DNA of 64,000 bases from Streptomyces sp. SAI-127 (GTDB lineage: Bacteria; Actinomycetota; Actinomycetes; Streptomycetales; Streptomycetaceae): contig NZ_JARXYJ010000001.1 in assembly GCF_029894425.1 (NCBI RefSeq), positions 7,584,501-7,648,500 on the forward strand, written 5' to 3'. A program made the position numbers and the translations under genes. Shown piece by piece: positions 1 through 9,181 of this stretch (position 1 is the stretch's first letter; every line of letters starts with the position of its first letter). The notes beneath the pieces are model-generated. The model did not search any database. It was not told where the DNA came from and saw nothing but the letters and a program-made list of their open reading frames with translations.

Positions 1-1
1 G

Positions 2-250
2 CTGGTGAAGAAGGACGGGATCTCCCTCTCGTCCGATCCGTACGGGTCGGTCTTCTACCTGACCACCGGCTTCCACGGTCTGCACGTGACAGGCGGCCTC
101 ATCGCCTTCCTGTTCGTCCTCGGCCGTACGTACGCGGCGAAGCGGTTCACCCACGAACAGGCGACCGCGGCCATCGTCGTGTCCTACTACTGGCACTTCG
201 TCGATGTCGTCTGGATCGGCCTCTTCGCCACGATCTATCTGATCAAGTAG
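2..250 (+). CDS. ctaE: Cytochrome c oxidase subunit III, C-terminal part (cut by window edge)
   Basis: Only the last 82 codons are inside the window, so the start is missing. The visible protein has the subunit III ending: a helix with the GxHGLHV pattern (FHGLHVTGG), a short charged stretch, and a final helix with [14 protein letters not shown], where the His and Glu/Asp-type residues are typical of the family. The protein is a membrane subunit of the aa3 terminal oxidase. It lies just upstream of qcrCAB, which fits the bc1-aa3 supercomplex arrangement known in actinobacteria. The family assignment is secure. Confidence 0.93.
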   Translation: MVKKDGISLSSDPYGSVFYLTTGFHGLHVTGGLIAFLFVLGRTYAAKRFTHEQATAAIVVSYYWHFVDVVWIGLFATIYLIK

Positions 251-310
251 CCGGGCCCGCTCCCGACATCGCAAGCATCGACGCAGAAGATCCTGACACC
301 GGGGTAATCC

Positions 311-1120
311 GTGAAAAAGCTCTCCGCACGACGACGCCACCCGCTGGCGGCGCTCGTCGTCCTACTCCTCGCGCTGGCATGCACCGGGGGGCTGTACGCC
401 GTGTTCGCACCCGCGAGCAAGGCGCAGGCAGATGAAACCGCCCAGTCCCTGGCCATCGACGAGGGCAAGAAGCTCTTCGCCGTTGGCTGCGCCAGTTGCC
501 ACGGCACCGGCGGTCAGGGGTCCTCCGACGGTCCGAGCCTCGTGGGCGTGGGCGCCGCGGCCGTCGACTTCCAGGTCGGCACCGGCCGCATGCCGGCCCA
601 GCAGCCGGGCGCGCAGGTTCCGCGCAAGAAGGTCATCTACACGCAGGCCGAGATCGACCAGCTGGCCGCGTACATCTCCTCGCTGGGCGCGGGTCCGAGC
701 ATCCCGACCGAGGCGCAGTACGGCCCCGACGGTGCCGACATCGCCAAGGGCGGCGAGCTCTTCCGTGACAACTGCACGCAGTGCCACAATTTCACCGGCA
801 AGGGTGGCGCGCTGACGCACGGCAAGTTCGCGCCGAGCCTCGAGGGTGTCGACCCGAAGCACATCTACGAGGCCATGCAGACCGGCCCGCAGAACATGCC
901 GTCGTTCCCCGACACCACGCTGTCGGAGCAGAACAAGAAGGACATCATCGCGTACCTGAACGCGGTCAACGGCGACGACACCGTGAGCCCCGGCGGCCTT
1001 GAGCTGGGCGGTCTCGGCCCGGTCTCCGAAGGCCTGTTCGCCTGGATCTTCGGCCTCGGCGCGCTGATCGCGGTCGCCGTCTGGGTCGCCGCTCGGACCG
1101 CAAAGGCCAAGAAGTCATGA
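311..1120 (+). CDS. qcrC: Cytochrome bc1 complex diheme cytochrome c subunit
   Basis: This 269-residue protein starts at GTG 311. It has an N-terminal membrane anchor (about residues 12-33), two cytochrome c domains with heme motifs CASCH (Cys60, Cys63, His64) and CTQCH (Cys155, Cys158, His159), and a C-terminal transmembrane helix near residues 240-262. This two-heme, two-anchor form is the actinobacterial QcrC, which hands electrons from the Rieske centre directly to the aa3 oxidase without a soluble cytochrome c. Its stop overlaps the qcrA start (ATGA at 1117-1120), indicating one transcript with qcrA and qcrB and translational coupling. The gap of 60 bases from ctaE suggests it is transcribed with or just after that gene. 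Confidence 0.97.
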   Translation: MKKLSARRRHPLAALVVLLLALACTGGLYAVFAPASKAQADETAQSLAIDEGKKLFAVGCASCHGTGGQGSSDGPSLVGVGAAAVDFQVGTGRMPAQQPGAQVPRKKVIYTQAEIDQLAAYISSLGAGPSIPTEAQYGPDGADIAKGGELFRDNCTQCHNFTGKGGALTHGKFAPSLEGVDPKHIYEAMQTGPQNMPSFPDTTLSEQNKKDIIAYLNAVNGDDTVSPGGLELGGLGPVSEGLFAWIFGLGALIAVAVWVAARTAKAKKS

Positions 1121-2172
1121 GTAGCCAAGACATTCCAGAAGAGAACCTGCCCGCAGAGCAGGACGCGCACGGCGCGGTAGGCGTCGCGGACGAGAAGAAC
1201 CCCTTCGCGGACCCCGGCCTCCCGCCCCACGAGCACCGTGTGCAGGACATCGACGAGCGGGCCGCCAGGCGGTCCGAGCGCACGGTGGCCATGCTGTTCA
1301 CGGTGTCGATGCTGGCCACCGTCGGGTTCATCGCCTCGTACGTGGGCATCCCCCACGACAAGTCGATCTTCGTCTTCCCGATCGGGCACATCAACGCGCT
1401 GAACTTCGCGCTGGGCCTGACCCTCGGTCTCGCCCTCTTCGCGATCGGCGCGGGTGCGGTCCACTGGGCCCGCACCCTGATGTCCGACGAGGAGATCGCC
1501 GACGAGCGCCACCCGATCGAGGCGTCCCCCGAGGTCCGCGAGAAGGTCCACGCGGACTTCAAGCAGGGCGCCAAGGAGTCGGCGCTCGGCCGTCGCAAGC
1601 TGATCCGCAACACGATGTTCGGCGCGCTGGCCCTGTTCCCGCTCTCCGGCGTCATGCTGCTGCGCGACCTCGGCCCGCTGCCCGGCACCAAGCTCCGCCA
1701 CACCATGTGGCGCAAGGGCCTCCAGCTCGTCAACATGAACACCAACGAGCCGCTGCGTCCCTCCGACGTCGCGGTCGGCTCGCTGACCTTCGCCAAGCCC
1801 GAGGGCCTGGAGGAGCACGACGAGGAGTTCCAGACCGAGATCGCCAAGGCCGCCCTGATGATCATCCGCATCCAGCCGGACAACATCAAGGACAAGCGCG
1901 AGCTCGAGTGGTCGCACGAGGGGATCGTCGCGTACTCGAAGATCTGCACCCACGTGGGTTGCCCGATCTCCCTGTACGAGCAGCAGACGCACCACGTGCT
2001 CTGCCCCTGCCACCAGTCCACCTTCGACCTCTCCGACGGTGCCCGGGTGATCTTCGGCCCCGCCGGTCACGCCCTGCCGCAGCTGCGCATCGGTGTGAAC
2101 GACCAGGGTTACCTCCAAGCGCTCGGCGACTTCGAGGAGCCCGTCGGTCCTGCTTTCTGGGAGCGCGGATGA
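1117..2172 (+). CDS. qcrA: Rieske iron-sulfur subunit of the cytochrome bc1 complex
   Basis: This 351-residue protein has a hydrophilic N-terminal arm, three membrane segments in the first 190 residues, as in actinobacterial QcrA (most bacteria have one), and a C-terminal Rieske domain. The [2Fe-2S] ligands are visible: CTHVGC (Cys277, His279, with Cys282 for the disulfide) and CPCH (Cys296, His299, with Cys298 for the disulfide). It transfers electrons from quinol at the QcrB Qo site to QcrC. Its start overlaps the end of qcrC by four bases and its end overlaps qcrB by four bases (ATGA at 2169-2172), so the three subunits are likely made in step. Confidence 0.97.
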   Translation: MSSQDIPEENLPAEQDAHGAVGVADEKNPFADPGLPPHEHRVQDIDERAARRSERTVAMLFTVSMLATVGFIASYVGIPHDKSIFVFPIGHINALNFALGLTLGLALFAIGAGAVHWARTLMSDEEIADERHPIEASPEVREKVHADFKQGAKESALGRRKLIRNTMFGALALFPLSGVMLLRDLGPLPGTKLRHTMWRKGLQLVNMNTNEPLRPSDVAVGSLTFAKPEGLEEHDEEFQTEIAKAALMIIRIQPDNIKDKRELEWSHEGIVAYSKICTHVGCPISLYEQQTHHVLCPCHQSTFDLSDGARVIFGPAGHALPQLRIGVNDQGYLQALGDFEEPVGPAFWERG

Positions 2173-3812
2173 GCACAAACGAGAGCACCGCGGCCAACGG
2201 GGCGCGGCGCGACAAGGCACCGGCGGGCGAGCGCGTCGCCGACTGGGCCGACGGCCGCCTGGGGATCTACTCCCTGGCCAAGGCCAACATGCGCAAGATC
2301 TTCCCCGACCACTGGTCGTTCATGTTGGGCGAGATCTGCCTCTACAGCTTCATCATCATCATCCTCACGGGTGTGTATCTGACGCTGTTCTTCCACCCGT
2401 CGATGAACGAGGTGGAGTACCACGGCAGCTACGTCCCGCTGCAGGGCCAGCTGATGTCCGAGGCGTTCAACTCGACCATGCACATCTCCTTCGATGTGCG
2501 CGGTGGTCTGCTGATCCGGCAGATCCACCACTGGGCGGCGCTGATCTTCCTCGCCGGCATGTTCGTGCACATGATGCGCGTGTTCTTCACGGGCGCGTTC
2601 CGCAAGCCGCGTGAGGTCAACTGGCTGTTCGGCTTCCTGCTGTTCGTCCTGGGCATGTTCACCGGCTTCACCGGCTACTCGCTCCCGGACGACCTGCTGT
2701 CCGGCACCGGTGTCCGCTTCATGGAGGGCGCGATCCTGTCCGTGCCGATCGTCGGCACGTACCTGTCGTTCTTCCTCTTCGGCGGCGAGTTCCCGGGCGG
2801 CGACTTCGTGGCCCGCTTCTACTCGATCCACGTACTGCTGCTGCCGGGCATCATGCTCGGCCTGGTCGTCGGCCACCTGATCCTGGTCTTCTACCACAAG
2901 CACACGCAGTTCGCGGGCCCCGGAAAGACGAACAACAACGTCGTCGGCATGCCGCTGCTGCCGGTCTACATGGCCAAGGCCGGAGGCTTCTTCTTCCTGG
3001 TCTTCGGTGTCATCGCGGCCATCTCGGCGATCGCCTCGATCAACCCGATCTGGTCGATGGGCCCCTACCGTCCCGACCAGGTGTCCACGGGCGCCCAGCC
3101 GGACTGGTACATGGGCTTCTCCGAGGGCCTGATCCGTGTCATGCCGGGCTGGGAGATCAACTTCTGGGGCCACACGCTCGTCCTGGGTGTGTTCATCCCG
3201 CTGGTGATCTTCCCGCTGGTCCTGGTCGCGATCGCGGTCTACCCGTTCATCGAGTCCTGGGTCACCGGCGACAAGCGCGAGCACCACATCCTGGACCGCC
3301 CGCGCAACGCGCCGACGCGCACCGCCTTCGGCGTCGCGTGGATCACCTGGTACATGGTGCTGCTGATCGGTGGTGGAAACGACCTCTGGGCCACCCACTT
3401 CCACCTGTCGATCAACGCCATCACCTGGTTCGTCCGGGTCGCGTTCTTCGTCGCCCCGGTCCTCGCGTTCATCGCCACCAAGCGGATCTGCCTCGGCCTC
3501 CAGCGCCGCGACAAGGACAAGGTGCTGCACGGCCGCGAGTCCGGCATCATCAAGCGCCTGCCGCACGGTGAGTTCATCGAGGTGCACGAGCCGCTCAGCC
3601 AGGAGCAGCTGCACACGCTCACGGCGCACGAGCAGTACGAGCCGGCCGCGATCGGTGCCACGGTCGACGAGAACGGCGTCGAGCGCAAGGTGAAGGGCTC
3701 TGAGAAGCTGCGCGCCAAGCTGAGCGAGGCGTACTACGGCGAAGAGGCCCAGATCCCCAAGCCCACCGTCGAGGAGTACAAGGAGATCACGAGCGGCCAC
3801 GGCCACCACTGA
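2169..3812 (+). CDS. qcrB: Cytochrome b subunit of the bc1 complex
   Basis: This 547-residue multi-spanning protein starts at ATG 2169, chosen because it overlaps the qcrA stop; the open frame runs further upstream but inside qcrA. It carries the heme-binding histidine helices (HHWAALIFLAGMFVHMMRVFF and YSIHVLLLPG), the quinol-site region with the PDWYM variant of the PEWY motif, and a long charged C-terminal tail of about 130 residues that is typical of actinobacterial QcrB. It oxidises menaquinol and pumps charge across the membrane. A strong terminator follows 24 bases after the stop, closing the qcr operon. Confidence 0.97.
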   Translation: MSTNESTAANGARRDKAPAGERVADWADGRLGIYSLAKANMRKIFPDHWSFMLGEICLYSFIIIILTGVYLTLFFHPSMNEVEYHGSYVPLQGQLMSEAFNSTMHISFDVRGGLLIRQIHHWAALIFLAGMFVHMMRVFFTGAFRKPREVNWLFGFLLFVLGMFTGFTGYSLPDDLLSGTGVRFMEGAILSVPIVGTYLSFFLFGGEFPGGDFVARFYSIHVLLLPGIMLGLVVGHLILVFYHKHTQFAGPGKTNNNVVGMPLLPVYMAKAGGFFFLVFGVIAAISAIASINPIWSMGPYRPDQVSTGAQPDWYMGFSEGLIRVMPGWEINFWGHTLVLGVFIPLVIFPLVLVAIAVYPFIESWVTGDKREHHILDRPRNAPTRTAFGVAWITWYMVLLIGGGNDLWATHFHLSINAITWFVRVAFFVAPVLAFIATKRICLGLQRRDKDKVLHGRESGIIKRLPHGEFIEVHEPLSQEQLHTLTAHEQYEPAAIGATVDENGVERKVKGSEKLRAKLSEAYYGEEAQIPKPTVEEYKEITSGHGHH

Positions 3813-3836
3813 TCGCTGCGCTCGCCACGCGCGATG

Positions 3837-3870
3837 AAGGGCCCCGTCCGAACACCGGACGGGGCCCTTT
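3837..3870 (+). terminator. Intrinsic terminator of the qcrCAB operon
   Basis: A 14-base perfect inverted repeat (3837-3850 with 3856-3869) with a 5-base loop (AACAC) ends in a short T run (TTT). It lies 24 bases after the qcrB stop and 60 bases before trpD. Confidence 0.9.
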
Positions 3871-3930
3871 GCCGTGCCCTGGGCTGGATAGGGTGGGAGC
3901 ACCTTGTTCTACGACACCTGGAGCGGCCCC

Positions 3931-4995
3931 ATGAGCGCTGTGACCCCCGCTGGAGGCAACACCGCGGCGGGCCGTTCCTGGCCCGCTCTGCTCAACGGCC
4001 TGCTGGAAGGCCGTGACCTCTCCGCCGACGACACCGCGTGGGCGATGGACCTGATCATGCGCGGCGAGGCCACCGACGCGCAGATCGCCGGGTTCGCGGT
4101 GGCGTTGCGCGCCAAGGGCGAGACCGTCCAGGAGATCACCGGGCTCGTCCGGACGATGTACGAGCACGCGAACGTCATCGAGGTGCCGGGCCGGACCGTC
4201 GACATCGTGGGCACGGGCGGCGACGGGGCCAAGACGGTGAACATCTCCACGATGTCGGCGATCGTCATCGCCGGCACCGGCGCGAAGGTCGTCAAGCACG
4301 GCAACCGGGCCGCCTCCTCCGCGTCCGGCGCCTCGGACGTCCTGGAGAAGCTCGGCGTCAATCTGGAGCTGACGCCGAAGCGGGTGGCCGAGGTGGCCGA
4401 GGAGGCCGGGATCACCTTCTGCTTCGCGATCAAGTTCCATCCGGCGCTGCGTCATGTGGCCGCCGCACGAGGGCAGTTGGGGATCCGGACCACCTTCAAC
4501 GCGCTCGGTCCGCTGACCAACCCGGCCAAGGTGAAGGCGCAGGCCGTGGGCGTCGCCGACCCCCGCCTGGCGCCGCTCATCGCCGGCGTCCTGGCCGAGC
4601 GGGGCAACTCCTCCCTCGTCTTCCGCGGCGACGACGGCTTCGACGAGCTGACCACGACGTCCACCTCCCGGGTGTGGGTCGTGCGCGACGGCAAGGTCAC
4701 CGAGCAGAGCTTCGACCCGCGGGACGTGGGCATCGAGCTGGTCCCGGTGGAGGCACTGCGGGGCGCGGACCCGTCGTACAACGCGGAGGTCGCGCGGCGG
4801 CTGCTGGACGGCGAGAAGGGCCCGGTCCGGGACGCCGTACTGCTGAACTCGGCGGCGGCGCTGGTGGCGCTGGACCCGGGTCCGGGGACGCTGGCCGAGC
4901 AGATCCGCGCCGCCATGACGAAGGCCGCCGAGTCGATCGACTCCGGGTCCGCCCGGCGCACACTGGATCGCTGGGTGGCCGCGAGCCACGCGTGA
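3931..4995 (+). CDS. trpD: Anthranilate phosphoribosyltransferase
   Basis: This 354-residue enzyme joins anthranilate to PRPP, the second step of tryptophan synthesis. The glycine-rich PRPP site [14 protein letters not shown] is at about residues 94-107, followed by [18 protein letters not shown], both signatures of TrpD. I start it at ATG 3931; an in-frame TTG nine codons upstream is possible but gives no homologous extension. The gene stands alone behind its own short upstream region (TAGGGT at 3889-3894 resembles a -10 box) and is separated from other trp genes, as usual in Streptomyces. A trp-attenuated anthranilate synthase gene lies 29 kb away in this window and makes its substrate. Confidence 0.96.
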   Translation: MSAVTPAGGNTAAGRSWPALLNGLLEGRDLSADDTAWAMDLIMRGEATDAQIAGFAVALRAKGETVQEITGLVRTMYEHANVIEVPGRTVDIVGTGGDGAKTVNISTMSAIVIAGTGAKVVKHGNRAASSASGASDVLEKLGVNLELTPKRVAEVAEEAGITFCFAIKFHPALRHVAAARGQLGIRTTFNALGPLTNPAKVKAQAVGVADPRLAPLIAGVLAERGNSSLVFRGDDGFDELTTTSTSRVWVVRDGKVTEQSFDPRDVGIELVPVEALRGADPSYNAEVARRLLDGEKGPVRDAVLLNSAAALVALDPGPGTLAEQIRAAMTKAAESIDSGSARRTLDRWVAASHA

Positions 4996-5063
4996 CGGGC
5001 ATCGCGGTCCCGTCATCCGGACACGGGTTGCGGGACCGCGATCACTTCACGTACGTTTCTGTA

Positions 5064-5175
5064 CCAGGTCATGAGTGACAGTCATGAGGCCCCGGCCGAC
5101 TGTCCGGCAACCCTCCGTCCGTGGCGGGGTGCCCCGGGTGAGGACCAGGCCGTAGGCAGCGAGGTCTACGGCAAG
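5064..5175 (+). ncRNA. SAM-IV riboswitch
   Basis: The sequence contains the conserved SAM-IV blocks in order: GGTCATGAGTGACAG (5068-5082), GGCCCCGGCC, GGCAACCCTCC (5106-5116), GCGGGGTGCCCCGGGTGA and GACCAGG, followed by a separate hairpin (CCGTAG 5150-5155 with CTACGG 5166-5171). GGTC at 5067-5070 pairs with GACC at 5143-5146 to form P1. SAM-IV aptamers are known from actinomycetes upstream of sulfur and methionine genes and bind S-adenosylmethionine. It precedes a six-codon ORF and a class-V aminotransferase. I assign the class by motif recall, without a covariance search. Confidence 0.85.
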
Positions 5176-5226
5176 CGCGGGCCCCTCTCGAAACCAGGGG
5201 TCCTGGTCATTCGAGGGAGTCTTCCG

Positions 5227-5247
5227 TGAGCAAGCGAATGCGATAGG
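5227..5247 (+). CDS. Six-residue leader ORF (MSKRMR) between riboswitch and aminotransferase
   Basis: GTG at 5227 opens a minimal ORF encoding MSKRMR and a TAG stop. It is preceded by a good ribosome-binding site (GAGGGAG at 5213-5219, spacing 7), better than that of the downstream gene. It lies between the SAM-IV aptamer and the aminotransferase start at 5304. A translated mini-ORF in this position could act as a leader peptide or translational gate, but no function is shown by the sequence. Confidence 0.5.
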
Positions 5248-5303
5248 GCGCCGAGCCCCGCCTCCGCACACCCATCTCACCTTTCTTTTCACGGGAGTTC
5301 CCC

Positions 5304-6665
5304 ATGTCTGTCTCCACCGCTGCCCCCGCCCGGACCATTTGTGACCAGCTGCCTGTTCTGGGGCGAGATGTCACCGTCCCGCTCGTCACCGGCGGCGAGG
5401 TCACCTACGCGGCCCTCGACTACGCGGCCAGCGCCCCCGCCCTGCAGCGGGTCTGGGACGACGTGGCGGCCTACGCGCCCTACTACGGCAGCGTGCACCG
5501 CGGTGCCGGCTACCTCTCGCAGCTGTCGACCGACCTGTTCGAGAACGCCCGCAGGACCGTCACCGAGTTCCTCGACTGCCGGGACGACGACCAGCTGGTC
5601 TTCACCCGGTCGACCACCGACTCGCTCAACCTCCTCGCCGCCGCCCTCCCCGCCGACTGCCAGGTCTTCGTCTTCGAGACCGAGCACCACGCCTCGCTGC
5701 TGCCGTGGAAGGACGCCCGGGTCACCTACCTCGACGCCCCGCGCACCCCGGGGCAGGCCGTCGAGACCCTGGAGAAGGCCCTCGCCGACCGCGACCCCCG
5801 GGGCCCGGCCCTGGTCTGCGTGACCGGCGCCTCCAACGTCACGGGCGAGCTGTGGCCGGTCCGCGAGCTGACGGCGGCCGCCCACGCGCACGGCGCCCGG
5901 ATCGTCCTGGACGCGGCCCAGCTGGCCCCGCACCACCCGTTGAGCGTCCGTGACCTCGACGTCGACTGGGTCGCCTTCTCCGGCCACAAGCTCTACGCCC
6001 CCTTCGGCTCGGGCGTCCTGGCCGGCCGCGCCGACTGGCTCCGGGCCGCCGACCCCTACCTCGCGGGCGGCGGCGCCAGCCGCAAGGTCACGCGGCGCGA
6101 GGACGGGGGAGTGGACGTGGAGTGGCACGAGAGCGCCGCCCGCCACGAGGCCGGCTCGCCGAACGTCATCGGCGCCTACTCCATCGCCTCCGCCTGCCGG
6201 GCCCTCACCGAGGCCGGCTTCGACACCCTGGTCGCCCGCGAGCAGCACCTGATCGAGAAGGTGAGGGCGGGTCTCGCCGAGGTCCCCGAGGTCCGCGTCC
6301 TGTCCCTCTTCGGCGACGACGCCCCCCGCGTCGGCGTGATCTCCTTCGTCGTCGAGGGCTGGAACAGCTCCCACTTCGCCGCCGCCCTCTCCGCCGAGTA
6401 CGGCATCGGCGTCCGCGACGGCCTCTTCTGCGCCCACCCCCTCGTCCGCACCCTCCTCGGCAGCGACCCGCAGTCCCAGGGCGAGTGCGGCGCCCCCGAG
6501 GCCGCGCCCGGCGAGAAGTCCCTGAACGCGATCCGGGTGAGCTTCGGCGCGGGCACACCGGACGAGCACGTGGAGCGGTTCGTGCGGGCCGTGAAGGAAC
6601 TGGTCGCGGACGGCGCGAAGTGGACGTACCGCACCGAGGAAGGCCGCTGCGTCCCGGCCGTCTGA
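5304..6665 (+). CDS. Class-V aminotransferase / cysteine desulfurase-like PLP enzyme
   Basis: This 453-residue protein of the aspartate aminotransferase superfamily, class V, is related to NifS/SufS-type enzymes. It shows the N-terminal GSVHRGAGYLSQLST region, the PLP phosphate-contact region TRSTTDSLNLLA, the cofactor aspartate in VLDAAQLAPHHP, and the Schiff-base lysine in FSGHKLYAP (Lys229). The region around 365-370 (RDGLFCAHPL) contains a cysteine that could act in sulfur chemistry. The SAM-IV riboswitch upstream ties it to sulfur or methionine metabolism. The exact substrate cannot be read from sequence; it could equally be a selenocysteine lyase-like or other class-V enzyme. Confidence 0.88.
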   Translation: MSVSTAAPARTICDQLPVLGRDVTVPLVTGGEVTYAALDYAASAPALQRVWDDVAAYAPYYGSVHRGAGYLSQLSTDLFENARRTVTEFLDCRDDDQLVFTRSTTDSLNLLAAALPADCQVFVFETEHHASLLPWKDARVTYLDAPRTPGQAVETLEKALADRDPRGPALVCVTGASNVTGELWPVRELTAAAHAHGARIVLDAAQLAPHHPLSVRDLDVDWVAFSGHKLYAPFGSGVLAGRADWLRAADPYLAGGGASRKVTRREDGGVDVEWHESAARHEAGSPNVIGAYSIASACRALTEAGFDTLVAREQHLIEKVRAGLAEVPEVRVLSLFGDDAPRVGVISFVVEGWNSSHFAAALSAEYGIGVRDGLFCAHPLVRTLLGSDPQSQGECGAPEAAPGEKSLNAIRVSFGAGTPDEHVERFVRAVKELVADGAKWTYRTEEGRCVPAV

Positions 6666-6733
6666 CGTACCGGCGTCCGGCGCGCGTATACGCTCCCCCT
6701 CAGCAGCCGTACGGAAAGCAGGGGGAGCACGGG

Positions 6734-8896
6734 GTGCAGGAGCTGCGCGAGACGGACCCGCGGACCATCGGGCCCTACGAGGTCCTGGGCAGACTCGGGT
6801 CCGGCGGCATGGGCGAGGTGTATCTCGCCGAGGCGCGGGGCGGGCTGCGGCTGGCCGTGAAGGTCGTACGGGCCGAGCACGCCGAGGACCGCACCTTCCG
6901 CGCCCGGTTCCGGCACGAGGTGCGGGCCGCGCAGACCGTCGGCGGGGCGGGCACGTACACCGCACGGGTCGTGGACGCGGACACCGAGGCCGCGCGGCCG
7001 TGGATGGCGACCGAGTTCGTGGCGGGGCCCAACCTGCGGGACGCGGTGCTCGACCGGGGGCCGTTGCCCGCGGACGCGGTACGGCTGCTGGCGGCCGCGC
7101 TCGCCGAGGCGCTCGCCGCGATCCACGCCAAGGGGCTGGTGCACCGGGACCTCAAGCCCTCCAACATCCTGCTCTCGCCGGACGGGCCCAGGGTCATCGA
7201 CTTCGGGATCGTCAGGGCTCTGGAGGGCACGGCACTGACCCGGACCGGCGTGGTCGTCGGGTCGGTCGGCTATCTCTCTCCCGAGCAGATCCGCAACGGC
7301 GCCCAGGTGGTGCCGGCCAGTGACGTCTTCTCCCTGGGCGCGGTCCTCGCGTACGCGTCCGGCGGCAAGGAACCGTTCGGCGAGGGGCAGGATTCGGTCG
7401 TTCTGCTGCGGATCCTGACCGGGGACGTCGACCTGTCCGCCGTACCGGAGGAACAGCTGCCACTGGTGGAGGCGTGTCTGCGGGACGACCCCGGCGCGCG
7501 GCCGACGCCCGCGGAACTGGTCGCGGCCGCGGGGCACACCGCGGGATCGCTCCGCGAGGGACTGCGGGCGGGGTGGTACGGCCCCGGTGCCGCGAAGGAG
7601 CCCGAGGCCGCGCAGAGCGATGCGCGCTGGGTTCCCGCTCACGACTCGGGGGAGCGGGAGAGCCGGGTCGAGTACGTGGCGCCCGTGACCGTCACGGACG
7701 TCCCCGCCGTCACCCATGGCTCACCGACGCCCGCTCCGCCGTCCCGGCGCCGGCTGCTGCGGGCCGCGGTGGGAGGTGCCGGGGTCGTGGCGGCCGGCGG
7801 TGTGGGCGGGTGGCTGTGGCTGCGGGATTCCTCGGACGGATCCGCGACGGGCGGGATGGCCGCCGGGGCGGCCGGTGCGGGGTCCGTGACGGGTAAGCCC
7901 GCGACGGGCTGGCAGTACAAGGTCCAGGGGCTCGGCGGGCGGCGCGGCCCCTGCGCCGCCCTCTCGCCCGACGGCACGCGGGTGTACGTCGGCGGCGCGG
8001 ACGGCTCGCTGCACGCCCTGGACCTGGACGGGCGGACCCTCTGGCACACCGCACTGGGCGCCGAGGCCATGTCCCCGCTCGCCACCGCGCAGGGCGTGTA
8101 CTGCCTGCTGGAGGACGACCAGGAGGGCGCCTCCAAGCTGTGCGCGCTCGGCCGGGGCGGCAAGGTCCGCTGGACCAGGGCGTTCGCCGCGAACAGCCAG
8201 TTCCTGGTCACCGCGGGGCAACTGATCCTGGTGTCCTACGGCGACGGCTCGGACGCGGGCGGGGTGCGGGCCTACGCCCCCGACGGCAGCGTGCGCTGGT
8301 CCACGCCCACCGGCCCCGCGCCCACCAGTGAGCCCATGGTGGCGGACGGGGTGGTCTACGTCGGCACCTTCGGGGACCGGGTGCAGGCGCTGGACGCGAA
8401 GACCGGCAAGCGGCTCTGGGAGACGGCGGCCGGCCTCGACACCGGGCGGCCCGCGCTGGTCGGCGACACGCTGGTGGTCGGATCGGGCGGCGAGCAGATG
8501 CTGCACGGCATCGGCCGCAAGGGCAAGCCGCTGTGGGACTCGACCAACGACAAGGTGTACGGCAGCCGCTACTTCACCTGCGTGCCCTTCGGCGGCCTGG
8601 GCGTCACCGCCTCCGACTACGAACTCGTCGCCCTGGACCCCGCCGACGGGTCGACGGCGTGGTCCTTCCATTTCACCGACGAGGGAAGCCAGTACAGCAA
8701 CCCGACGGTCTTCGGCGACACCGTCTACGTACGCCACGGCTCGACGCTCTACGGCGTCAACCGCAAGGGCAAGCAGACCTGGCAGAAGCGCGTCGAGGGC
8801 GGTGCCTCCGTCGGCAACCAGTCGCCGGTCGTCCGAAGCGGCCGCGTGTACGTCGCGACCGCCGACGGCATCACCGTGCTCGCGCTCGACTCCTAG
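6734..8896 (+). CDS. Membrane Ser/Thr protein kinase with extracellular PQQ-type beta-propeller
   Basis: This 720-residue protein starts at GTG 6734 behind GGGGGAG. The kinase domain (about residues 13-275) has the P-loop GSGGMGEVY, Lys43 in VKV, HRDLKPSN (catalytic Asp139), DFG (Asp156) and GYLSPEQI. A proline-rich linker leads to one transmembrane helix (about 340-362), then an outside domain built of repeats such as DGSLHALDLDGRTLWH, DRVQALDAKTGKRLWE and DGSTAWSF, which are PQQ-binding-like propeller blades. It is a receptor-type kinase that probably senses an envelope ligand. The ligand and substrates are unknown. Confidence 0.93.
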   Translation: MQELRETDPRTIGPYEVLGRLGSGGMGEVYLAEARGGLRLAVKVVRAEHAEDRTFRARFRHEVRAAQTVGGAGTYTARVVDADTEAARPWMATEFVAGPNLRDAVLDRGPLPADAVRLLAAALAEALAAIHAKGLVHRDLKPSNILLSPDGPRVIDFGIVRALEGTALTRTGVVVGSVGYLSPEQIRNGAQVVPASDVFSLGAVLAYASGGKEPFGEGQDSVVLLRILTGDVDLSAVPEEQLPLVEACLRDDPGARPTPAELVAAAGHTAGSLREGLRAGWYGPGAAKEPEAAQSDARWVPAHDSGERESRVEYVAPVTVTDVPAVTHGSPTPAPPSRRRLLRAAVGGAGVVAAGGVGGWLWLRDSSDGSATGGMAAGAAGAGSVTGKPATGWQYKVQGLGGRRGPCAALSPDGTRVYVGGADGSLHALDLDGRTLWHTALGAEAMSPLATAQGVYCLLEDDQEGASKLCALGRGGKVRWTRAFAANSQFLVTAGQLILVSYGDGSDAGGVRAYAPDGSVRWSTPTGPAPTSEPMVADGVVYVGTFGDRVQALDAKTGKRLWETAAGLDTGRPALVGDTLVVGSGGEQMLHGIGRKGKPLWDSTNDKVYGSRYFTCVPFGGLGVTASDYELVALDPADGSTAWSFHFTDEGSQYSNPTVFGDTVYVRHGSTLYGVNRKGKQTWQKRVEGGASVGNQSPVVRSGRVYVATADGITVLALDS

Positions 8897-8899
8897 GCC

Positions 8900-9181
8900 C
8901 TAGCCGTCGAGGCCGATCGCGAACGCGGCCTCCAGGTCGTGCTGGGAGTAGGTCCGGAACGCCACGTGCGTGTCCGTTCCCTCCACGCCCGGGATCTTGC
9001 TGATGCTGCCGGGGATGACCTCGGCGAGGTCCTCGTGCTGCTTGACCCGGACCATGGCGATCAGGTCGTAGGTGCCCGTGACGGAGAAGACCTCGCTCAC
9101 GGACTCCAGCGCGGCGATCCGCTCCGCGATCTCGGGGATCCGGTCCACGCTGGTCTTGATGAGGACGATCGCGGTGATCAC
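8900..9181 (-). CDS. Lrp/AsnC-type ligand-binding (RAM) domain protein
   Basis: This 93-residue protein contains only the effector-binding half of Lrp/AsnC regulators: beta-alpha-beta-beta-alpha-beta with the glycine turn VTGTYDLIAMVRV. It has no helix-turn-helix, so it does not bind DNA by itself; stand-alone RAM proteins bind amino acids and may oligomerise with full-length Lrp proteins. GTG 9181 overlaps the rhomboid stop by four bases, so it is translated as the second gene of a rhomboid-RAM pair. Its stop is three bases from the end of the convergent kinase gene. Confidence 0.88.
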   Translation of the reverse strand: MITAIVLIKTSVDRIPEIAERIAALESVSEVFSVTGTYDLIAMVRVKQHEDLAEVIPGSISKIPGVEGTDTHVAFRTYSQHDLEAAFAIGLDG

